In this document: in pieces, positions 13,481-19,023 of the stretch
Layout of the letters: each line of letters starts with the position of its first letter
How positions within the stretch are numbered: position 1 is the first letter of the stretch
DNA from: Ktedonobacter sp. 13_1_20CM_4_53_11
GTDB taxonomy: Bacteria > Chloroflexota > Ktedonobacteria > Ktedonobacterales > Ktedonobacteraceae
Length of the DNA: 19,023 nt
Reading direction: 5' to 3'
NCBI GenBank assembly: GCA_001919995.1
Contig: MNIY01000098.1
Span: forward strand, 1 to 19,023
Notes under the pieces: model-generated
What the model saw: only the letters and a program-made list of their open reading frames with translations
The model's database searches: none
Told to the model about the DNA's origin: nothing
Position numbers and translations under genes: made by a program

Positions 13481-13502
13481 GGCGTTCCTTATCCTCGTGT
13501 AT

Positions 13503-14180
13503 TCACTCATCTAGATCTTCTATGTCAATACCTGCACGTTGCTTGCTCAGTCGTGCACCTTCGATGTTCGCTCGACTGAGATCTATATCTCCGAGGTCTG
13601 CATCAATGAAGTTCGCCCCACTAAAGTTTGTCCCGGTCACCTCTGCGCCAGTGAGGATAGCACCTCTGAGGTCTGCATCGATCAAGATCGCCTCGCTCAA
13701 GATCGCCTCGCTCAAATTGGCAGCGATCAGAATCGCTGCTATAAGGTTCGCCCCCTGGAGGTCTGCACTGATGAAGTTCGCCCCACTAAAGTTTGTCCCG
13801 GTCACCTCTGCGCCAGTGAGGATAGCACCTCTGAGGTCTGCATCGATCAAGATCGCCTCGCTCAAGATCGCCTCGCTCAAATTGGCAGCGATCAGAATCG
13901 CTGCTATAAGGTTCGCCCCCTGGAGGTCTGCACTGATCAAATTTGCCCGGCTCAGGTTCGCCTCACTGAAATCAGCCTGGTTCAGCAACGACTCTCCAAG
14001 ATCTGCGCCGCTGAAATCTGCGCAGTTCAAGCGTGCTCCGGCCAGGTTCACCCGTCGCAGTCGTACACTTCTGAAGTCCGCGCCAGTGAAATCAGGCTGG
14101 ATCGAGTGATGCTCTTGCCTCCACTGGTTCCATTCATCTATTCCCTTCTGAAGGATATCAAGATGGTACTGTTCGACCAT
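13503..14180 (-). CDS. Pentapeptide-repeat protein with internal 55-residue duplication
   Basis: A 225-residue protein. An N-terminal module (1-29: EQYHLDILQKGIDEWNQWRQ) of the kind often preceding bacterial pentapeptide domains leads into about 35 A(D/N)LxG-type pentapeptides (about 30-210), predicting a right-handed four-sided beta helix. Residues 82-136 and 137-191 are identical because the DNA carries a perfect 165-bp tandem copy, 11 pentapeptides or nearly three coils. The tail is acidic (GIDIEDLDE). AAAGGAG ends 7 bases before ATG 14180. A weak minus promoter (TTGCAG at 14332-14327, 17 bases, TATCAT at 14309-14304) lies upstream. Such proteins may mimic DNA or serve as scaffolds; nothing here shows gyrase protection. 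The 68-residue coiled-coil gene follows. Confidence 0.92.
   Translation of the reverse strand: MVEQYHLDILQKGIDEWNQWRQEHHSIQPDFTGADFRSVRLRRVNLAGARLNCADFSGADLGESLLNQADFSEANLSRANLISADLQGANLIAAILIAANLSEAILSEAILIDADLRGAILTGAEVTGTNFSGANFISADLQGANLIAAILIAANLSEAILSEAILIDADLRGAILTGAEVTGTNFSGANFIDADLGDIDLSRANIEGARLSKQRAGIDIEDLDE
13606..13935. repeat. Perfect 165-bp tandem duplication inside the pentapeptide gene
   Basis: Bases 13606-13770 and 13771-13935 are identical over all 165 positions by direct comparison. The length is 55 codons, so the reading frame and the five-residue register are both kept. Flanking units are homologous but diverged, showing that this copy step is recent. Confidence 0.95.
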
Positions 14181-14479
14181 CGTCTTTCTCTCCTTTCCTG
14201 ATCCTCTAACCTGCCACAGCGTGCTTGCCTTATGTATTGATACGTATAGCGTTCCTTACAGTATATACCATGCTCCGAAAGTAAGGATTGCGCAGCCATA
14301 GGCATGATAAGAGCATAACACAAAAGCTGCAACAAGGTTGTGTGCAAAATACGCCTTTCGGGTCGTGACATCTACCGCACGCGAGAAAGAATAAGGCGTG
14401 CGCGGTACACTGTCGTGCACCGCGCACGCCTTATTTGGCTTCAATACTTGCCCGGAAGTGCTTTTCCGGTTGCCACCAG
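14181..14479. other. Intergenic region between ABC operon end and pentapeptide gene
   Basis: About 299 bases holding the ABC-operon terminator (14390-14435) and, toward the pentapeptide gene, a weak promoter candidate for the minus strand (TTGCAG-N17-TATCAT, 14332-14304). No gene is seen. Confidence 0.55.
14390..14435 (-). terminator. Strong hairpin terminator of the MarR-ABC operon
   Basis: AATAAGGCGTGCGCGGT (14390-14406) pairs perfectly with 14419-14435, a 17-bp stem with a 12-base loop that can pair further inside. It begins 45 bases after the stop of the last ABC gene, and on the minus strand runs into TTATTCTTTCTC, a U-rich tail. In the other direction the tail is TTATTTGG, so it may also work both ways. 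Confidence 0.8.
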
Positions 14480-16381
14480 CTAAACCGCTTCCTCCAGGAG
14501 GGTTCGCCCTGTAAACTGGCTGTTATACAGGTCGGCATAGAAGCCACCTTTGGCAAGCAGCTCCTCGTGGGTCCCCTTCTCTATGATGCTACCGTGGTTC
14601 ATGACCAGGATCAAATCCGCGTCGCGAATCGTGGAGAGCCTGTGTGCAATCACAAAGCTGGTTCTGCCATGCATCAGCTCGCCCATCGCCTTCTGGATCT
14701 GTATCTCGGTTCTAGTATCGACGCTGCTGGTTGCTTCATCCAGGATAAGGATCTCTGGATCGGCCAGGAACGCGCGGGCAATCGTCAACAACTGCTTTTG
14801 CCCCTGCGAGATGTTGGTTGCTTCTTCGTTCAGAACAGTGTTATAACCTTCTGGTAGCGTCCTGATAAAGTGGTCGGCGTTTGCCGCTTTAGCTGCCCGC
14901 ATGATCTCTTCTTCCGTGGCGCCCTCACGTCCGTAGGCGATATTATCGCGGATGGTTCCGTTGAAGAGCCATGTGTCCTGGAGCACCATGCCGAATGTGC
15001 GGCGCAACTCCCCACGCTTGAACTGCGTAATGTCCACGCCATCAACCGTGATTTTGCCGCCGTTGACTTCATAGAAACGCATCAGCAAGTTCACGAGGGT
15101 CGTTTTGCCAGCGCCGGTGGGGCCGACAACCGCAATCATCTGGCCCGGTTGGACATCGATATTCATATCCTCCATCAGCATGGAATCTTCTTTGTAGCCG
15201 AACTTGACGTGCTGGAACTGAACCGCTCCTTGAGGAGTCCCAATAACTTGCGCATCAACAGCCTCGGGAATTTCCTCCGGCTCATCGAGCAGTTCAAAGA
15301 TACGCTCGGCCGAGGCCATCGTTGATTGAATCACATTGGCGATATTGGCCAGCGAGGTGATCGGCTGGGTAAATTGCTGGGCATATTGAATAAATGCCTG
15401 CACATCTCCAATGGCTATGCTCCCGTTTGTTACCATGATGCCGCCGACCACAGCCACGATGACATAGCCGAGGTTACCAACAAAGCGCATGAGCGGCATA
15501 ATCATGCCTGAAACAAACTGTGCTCGCCAGCCCGCGTTATAAAGGTTCTCGTTCAATTCCGTAAATTCGGCCATAGATTTCCCCTCGTGTCCGAAGGCTT
15601 TGACGATCTTGTGGCCAGTGTACATTTCCTCGACATGGCCGTTGAGGATTCCAAGCGCCCTCTGCTGTCTTCTGAAGTAGTTTTGTGACCGCTTCGCAAG
15701 CCCCATGGTGACGAGCAGGCTGAGTGGCAGGGTGAGCACCACGACCAGGCTCAGCAGCGGGCTGATGGTCAGCATCAACACAATTACGCCAACCAGCGTG
15801 ACCACGGAAGTGATCAGCTGCGTGAGGCTCTGTTGCAGGGTAGTACTGATGTTATCCATGTCGTTGACGGCGCGGCTGAGGATTTCTCCACGTGGGCGCG
15901 CGTCAAAAAACTTCAGCGGCAGGCGCGAAAGTTTCTCTTCCACTTCTCTGCGCAGCCGGTACACCATTCTCTGCGCCACTCCCGCCATCACGTATTGTTG
16001 GACATACATGAAGATGGCACTGATAATATACAGCCCCAGCAAAATCAGCAAGACCGTCGCAATATACTTGAAATCAATCCCCGGCGCTGGCTGGTGCCGC
16101 TGAAACGCCTGGTATTTCGCGATCAGCCCCTCGAAGAGCCTGGTGGTCGCTAACCCCAGGATCTTGGGACCAACAATGTTGAACGTTGTGCCGAGGATGG
16201 CCGCACCAAGCACGACCAGCAAGCGATATTTCTGCGGCACGAAGTAAACGAGGAACCGCTTGAGCGTCCCCTTAAAGTCCTTGGGTTTCTCGACCGGCCT
16301 GCCCAGTGCGCCCATAGGGCCTCTGCCCATCGGCCCGCCAGCCATACCACCGGGTTGCTGTGCTCTGCGCTCTACACTCAT
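14480..16381 (-). CDS. ABC exporter half-transporter, canonical-site subunit
   Basis: A 633-residue membrane-plus-ATPase fusion of the multidrug/lipid exporter type. After a Gly/Pro/Met-rich leader (about 8-30) come six membrane helices (about 50-350) and the nucleotide-binding domain: Walker A GPTGAGKTT (420-428), Q-loop VLQDT (Q468), signature ISQGQ (524-528, degenerate from LSGGQ), Walker B ILILDE with the catalytic glutamate E549, and switch histidine H580 in IAHRLST. Its start overlaps the stop of the upstream ABC gene by four bases (ATGA), so the two are translationally coupled and should form a heterodimer. This subunit carries a full catalytic set but a weak signature motif, complementary to its partner. 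It resembles TM288/BmrD-type subunits. Substrate unknown. Confidence 0.95.
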   Translation of the reverse strand: MSVERRAQQPGGMAGGPMGRGPMGALGRPVEKPKDFKGTLKRFLVYFVPQKYRLLVVLGAAILGTTFNIVGPKILGLATTRLFEGLIAKYQAFQRHQPAPGIDFKYIATVLLILLGLYIISAIFMYVQQYVMAGVAQRMVYRLRREVEEKLSRLPLKFFDARPRGEILSRAVNDMDNISTTLQQSLTQLITSVVTLVGVIVLMLTISPLLSLVVVLTLPLSLLVTMGLAKRSQNYFRRQQRALGILNGHVEEMYTGHKIVKAFGHEGKSMAEFTELNENLYNAGWRAQFVSGMIMPLMRFVGNLGYVIVAVVGGIMVTNGSIAIGDVQAFIQYAQQFTQPITSLANIANVIQSTMASAERIFELLDEPEEIPEAVDAQVIGTPQGAVQFQHVKFGYKEDSMLMEDMNIDVQPGQMIAVVGPTGAGKTTLVNLLMRFYEVNGGKITVDGVDITQFKRGELRRTFGMVLQDTWLFNGTIRDNIAYGREGATEEEIMRAAKAANADHFIRTLPEGYNTVLNEEATNISQGQKQLLTIARAFLADPEILILDEATSSVDTRTEIQIQKAMGELMHGRTSFVIAHRLSTIRDADLILVMNHGSIIEKGTHEELLAKGGFYADLYNSQFTGRTLLEEAV

Positions 16382-18117
16382 GCGATTTCCTCCGCGATTT
16401 CCTCCATTGAAAGCTGTGAGGTGACAATTTCACGATAGACCTCACTCGTCCTCATCAATGTTCGATGGTTACCTATGCCAGCGACATGTCCCTCATCTAA
16501 AACGATGATCTGATCTGCATCCATGACCGTACTGACCCGCTGGGCCACGATGAGCACGGTAGCATCAAGGGTTTCTTTTTTCAGTGCCGCGCGCAGCCTG
16601 GCGTCGGTTTTAAAGTCCAGCGCTGAGAAACTGTCGTCGAACACATAGATTTCAGGCTTTCTCACCAGGGCTCGCGCAATCGAAAGACGCTGCTTCTGGC
16701 CGCCCGAGACGTTCATGCCACCCTGAGCAATCACGGAAGCAAAGCCATCTTGCATGTCCGAGATGAATTCGGTGGCCTGCGCAACGTCAGCGGCATGCTG
16801 CACCTCTTCCTCCGAAGCATCTTCTTTGCCATAGCGGATATTCTCGCTTATCGTCCCTGAAAAGAGCACGGCCTTTTGCGGCACAAAACCGATTTTCGCG
16901 CGTAAATGCTCCTGCGACATCTCGCGGACATCGACACCATCAATCAGGATATGGCCGCTGTCGATGTCATAAAAGCGTGGAATCAGGCTGACCAGCGTCG
17001 ATTTGCCCGCGCCTGTGCCACCGATAATCGCCGTGACCTCGCCTGGGCTCGCGCTGAATGAGATGTTGGAGAGGGCTGGCTCTTCCGCGCCGGGATAGCT
17101 GAACGTGACGTCCTGGAACTCTACGAATCCTCGCTGCGTGTCAGCATCATTCACCGTTGGGGCATCATTGATTTCAGGCGCTATCGCCAGCACTTCGTTA
17201 ATTCTGTCTGCAGAGGCTGCAGCGCGTGGGAGCATGATAAACATCATCGAGACCATCAGCAGCCCGAACAGAATTTGCATGGCATATTGCAGGAATGCGA
17301 AGATTGCACCAACCTGCATCTCTCCATTATTGACGCGGATACTGCCGAACCAGAGAATAGCGATGCCGGAAACGTTCAGCACCAGCATCATAATCGGCAT
17401 CAATGCGGCAACGATTCTGTTGACCCTGATAGCCACGTCGGTCAGATCGAGGTTGGCCTCGTCAAAACGCTCCTCCTCATGCTTTACGCGGTCAAACGCG
17501 CGGATGACGCGCACCCCGGACAGCCCCTCATCCAGGATGAGATTGAGTTTATCAAGTTTCTGCTGCATGACGCGGAAGAGCGGAATGGCCCTGCTCATAA
17601 TCAGAGCAATGGCACCGACCAGGATTGGCATGACCACCACCAGAATCCAGGCGAGTGTAGCATCCTGGGCAACCGCCAGAATAATCCCACCGATGATCAT
17701 CATTGGCGCGGTGACCATCATGAGCAGGATAATAACCCAAACCTGCTGAACCTGCGTTGTATCGTTGGTCGTGCGGGTAATCAGCGAGGCTGTACTCATC
17801 ATATCAAATTCGTGCAGCGAAAATTGTTCTACGCGATTGAAAATCTTGCCGCGGATAATTTTGCCAAGACCGGTAGCGACTCTGGCGCCAAAGAAAGCGC
17901 CGACGATCGCGCAGATGGTGCCTCCGATCGCCACCAGCAACATCAGGCCGCCGGTTCTCCAGATATATCCGATATCTCCCTTCACAACCCCGTTATCCAC
18001 AATATCTGCAATCAGGGTAGGCAGATACAGGTTAGCAAAGGACTGCGCAAAGGCGAGCACCAGTACAAGAACGAGCGTCATACGATACGGTTTCATGAAT
18101 CGCATCAACTTGATCAT
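16378..18117 (-). CDS. ABC exporter half-transporter, degenerate-site subunit
   Basis: A 579-residue half-transporter. The start is taken at ATG 18117, where ATGA overlaps the stop of the MarR gene and GAGGA lies just upstream; an ATG at 18138 inside the MarR gene is less likely. Six membrane helices (about 10-300) are followed by Walker A GGTGAGKST (366-374), Q-loop VPQKA, signature VSGGQ (470-474, intact), Walker B VFDD in which the catalytic glutamate is aspartate (D495), and a switch region VAQRVST in which the histidine is glutamine (Q526). These two replacements are the known hallmark of the non-hydrolysing subunit of heterodimeric exporters such as TM287/288 and BmrCD. The pairing with the next gene is therefore well supported. 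Confidence 0.95.
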   Translation of the reverse strand: MIKLMRFMKPYRMTLVLVLVLAFAQSFANLYLPTLIADIVDNGVVKGDIGYIWRTGGLMLLVAIGGTICAIVGAFFGARVATGLGKIIRGKIFNRVEQFSLHEFDMMSTASLITRTTNDTTQVQQVWVIILLMMVTAPMMIIGGIILAVAQDATLAWILVVVMPILVGAIALIMSRAIPLFRVMQQKLDKLNLILDEGLSGVRVIRAFDRVKHEEERFDEANLDLTDVAIRVNRIVAALMPIMMLVLNVSGIAILWFGSIRVNNGEMQVGAIFAFLQYAMQILFGLLMVSMMFIMLPRAAASADRINEVLAIAPEINDAPTVNDADTQRGFVEFQDVTFSYPGAEEPALSNISFSASPGEVTAIIGGTGAGKSTLVSLIPRFYDIDSGHILIDGVDVREMSQEHLRAKIGFVPQKAVLFSGTISENIRYGKEDASEEEVQHAADVAQATEFISDMQDGFASVIAQGGMNVSGGQKQRLSIARALVRKPEIYVFDDSFSALDFKTDARLRAALKKETLDATVLIVAQRVSTVMDADQIIVLDEGHVAGIGNHRTLMRTSEVYREIVTSQLSMEEIAEEIA

Positions 18118-18602
18118 GCTTCCTCGTCTCCATTCCATAGTGAGTGATACATGCTGGCTTCTCTCTCCTCGAAGTAGCGAAGCACTTTGGACAAAAGGTC
18201 GACAAGCTGATTGCTCTGTTCCTCTCCCAGGTATTCGAGCAGTCCATGCATGGAGGCGAAAAAAGCATCTGCAGCCTGCTGAGCGACCATTTCACCTTTC
18301 CTCGTTAGCTTAACTACTACCGCGCGCCGGTCTATCGGGTCGATATGCCGCTCGATTAATCCATTCGCTTCCAGACCTTTCAGCAATTGAGTGATGGTCG
18401 GAGAGGTCACGTCAAGCTGCTTGCTGATCTCCGACACTTTTATTTCGGGGATGGGAAGATTCATGCTTCTCCTGACACAGAACAGCACTCTGATTTCGCT
18501 CGGTTTACAACCCGCAATTGATTTTTGATGCCAGCCAAGCTTGTGGAACTGCATCATGGTTCTGAAAAGTTTCTGTTCAGGAGTGGTGGCAGTCTGCTCC
18601 AA
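18114..18602 (-). CDS. MarR-family regulator of the ABC exporter operon
   Basis: A 162-residue MarR-type winged-helix protein: helix-turn-helix at about 56-78 (VSEISKQLDVTSPTITQLLK), recognition helix ending GLEANGLIER, and wing with the family's D-x-R element (DPIDRRAVVVKLTRKG). Helical ends supply dimerisation. The start is TTG 18602 with AGAGG 7 bases upstream; the next in-frame ATG pair, at residues 16-17, lacks a ribosome site. It is first in the operon and overlaps the following ABC gene by ATGA. It probably represses its own strong promoter at an inverted repeat over the start site and is released by a compound that the exporter removes. Confidence 0.92.
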   Translation of the reverse strand: MEQTATTPEQKLFRTMMQFHKLGWHQKSIAGCKPSEIRVLFCVRRSMNLPIPEIKVSEISKQLDVTSPTITQLLKGLEANGLIERHIDPIDRRAVVVKLTRKGEMVAQQAADAFFASMHGLLEYLGEEQSNQLVDLLSKVLRYFEEREASMYHSLWNGDEEA

Positions 18603-18640
18603 TTGATTACCTCTATCTTTGATTATGTTCGCAAAATAGG

Positions 18641-18667
18641 TAGGTCACTAATTTATTTGGTAACCTA
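18641..18667. promoter_or_regulatory. Probable MarR operator
   Basis: TAGGTCAC (18641-18648) and GGTAACCTA (18659-18667) form an imperfect inverted repeat (TAGGTnAC...GTnACCTA). It also contains the palindrome GGTAACC, and on the minus strand a direct repeat AATTAG-n-ACC. It lies immediately downstream of the -10 box, covering the expected transcription start of the MarR operon. Confidence 0.6.
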
Positions 18668-18696
18668 ATTATATTGTGAAGAGTTTGAGTTGTCAA
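18668..18696 (-). promoter_or_regulatory. Perfect consensus promoter of the MarR-ABC operon
   Basis: On the minus strand TTGACA (18696-18691) is followed by exactly 17 bases and TATAAT (18673-18668). Both hexamers and the spacing match the sigma70 consensus, so the unrepressed promoter should be very strong. Start of transcription near 18661, leader about 59 bases. Confidence 0.88.
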
Positions 18697-18731
18697 TACA
18701 TTTCATCACCCAATTTTTGCAAGAGTCTCCA

Positions 18732-18759
18732 TTACACTGGGCAGGGGACGTGATACAAT
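18732..18759 (+). promoter_or_regulatory. Candidate promoter of the LIM-domain gene (leaderless or very short leader)
   Basis: TTACAC (18732-18737), 16 bases, TACAAT (18754-18759) with an extended TGA before the -10. Transcription would start near 18766, about 5 bases before ATG 18771, which has no Shine-Dalgarno sequence. The arrangement fits a leaderless transcript. Confidence 0.5.
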
Positions 18760-18770
18760 AATGCTTACAT

Positions 18771-19023
18771 ATGAACATGACTAGACCATCACAACCTCTC
18801 TGTAGAGGATGTGGACAATCGATCAATGGATATTACCTTTCAGCTCTGGGGGCAGCATGGCATCCAGAGCATTTTGTCTGCGCCACCTGCCATCAACCTA
18901 TAAACAATACCCAGTTTAACGTACGCGAAGGCAAGCCCTATCATACCCAATGTTACCGAGATCTCTTCGATCCACGTTGCGCCTATTGTCACAAGCCGAT
19001 CACCACTCAATATTACACCCACA
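18771..19023 (+). CDS. LIM zinc-finger protein, 3' end cut by window edge
   Basis: Direct translation from ATG 18771 stays open to the window edge (84 residues). It is a LIM domain: C11-x2-C14, H31-x2-H34 in WHPEHFVC, C37-x2-C40, then H58-x2-C61 in PYHTQCY, with a second LIM beginning C70-x2-C73. Spacing (16, 2, 2, 17, 2 residues) matches the double-zinc LIM consensus, although the usual Y-C-x2-H/D end is swapped to Y-H-x2-C. Wording such as WHPEHFVC and the linker RDLFDPRCAYC closely recalls animal paxillin LIM domains. Bacterial LIM domains are known mostly in front of DA1-like metallopeptidases (HExxH), so that may follow outside the window. LIMs bind protein partners. It is divergent from the MarR operon. 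An alternative start is ATG 18777. Confidence 0.88.
   Translation, partial: MNMTRPSQPLCRGCGQSINGYYLSALGAAWHPEHFVCATCHQPINNTQFNVREGKPYHTQCYRDLFDPRCAYCHKPITTQYYTH

Noticed and set aside
13522..14201. Plus-strand frames of 195 and 220 codons with internal repeats
   Set aside because: Antisense of the pentapeptide gene; the repeats follow from the 165-bp duplication.
17275..18147. 290-codon plus-strand frame
   Set aside because: Antisense of the first ABC gene; His/Asp/Asn-rich composition and no family features.
18840..19022. 60-codon minus-strand frame at the right edge
   Set aside because: Antisense to the LIM-domain reading, which has the full zinc ligand pattern.

Overview
The window reads as bacterial chromosome, most likely from a Ktedonobacteria-type member of the Chloroflexota. 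This is an inference from several things together: a moderately GC-rich sequence with strong Shine-Dalgarno sites, a histidine kinase built as DUF4118-PAS-GAF-HisKA, a very short HlyD-type adaptor that fits a cell without an outer membrane, a long PQQ-type propeller, a pentapeptide-repeat protein and a LIM-domain protein. No tRNA, rRNA or CRISPR array was seen.

Layout, left to right. (1) A CPA2 (KefB/YbaL-like) cation:proton antiporter, minus strand, runs off the left edge. Divergent from it is a membrane sensor histidine kinase (about 1406-3601, +) with no partner regulator in view. (2) A minus-strand operon follows: metallo-beta-lactamase-fold hydrolase, TetR/WHG regulator, then a small DUF2568 membrane protein. 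It is driven by a TTGACA-N17-TAATAT promoter covered by an array of ACTAAT-N3-ATTAGT palindromes spaced 21-22 bp. (3) Divergent from that is a plus-strand efflux operon: a second TetR, a 14-TM DHA2 MFS transporter, a 218-residue HlyD/EmrA-like adaptor, and a small membrane-anchored coiled-coil protein. Its promoter carries two CTAAC-N2-GTT sites just downstream of the -10. (4) A 629-bp gene-free stretch (9282-9910) is dense in perfect hairpins; part of it looks like a non-autonomous IS200/IS605-type end with an omega-RNA-like fold. (5) A D-Ala-D-Ala carboxypeptidase (+) and a 16-unit PQQ-type beta-propeller protein (+) follow. (6) A structured or decayed stretch (12971-13184) comes next, then a 68-residue coiled-coil protein and a pentapeptide-repeat protein (both minus); the latter contains a perfect 165-bp tandem duplication. 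(7) A strong hairpin terminator closes a minus-strand operon of MarR regulator and two ABC exporter half-transporters, joined by ATGA stop/start overlaps. Sequence motifs show a heterodimeric exporter with one degenerate ATP site. Its promoter is a perfect TTGACA-N17-TATAAT with an inverted repeat at the start site. (8) Divergent from it, running off the right edge, is a LIM zinc-finger protein strikingly like animal paxillin-type LIM domains, possibly the front of a DA1-like protein.

The common theme is three separately repressed transport or detoxification loci, each with a near-consensus promoter blocked by inverted repeats. The two genes cut by the window edges are open to the edge and were found by direct translation. 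The most unusual items are the LIM protein, the 16-unit propeller with one shortened unit, the pentapeptide tandem duplication, the operator array, and the structured non-coding segments at 9286-9584 and 13035-13132.
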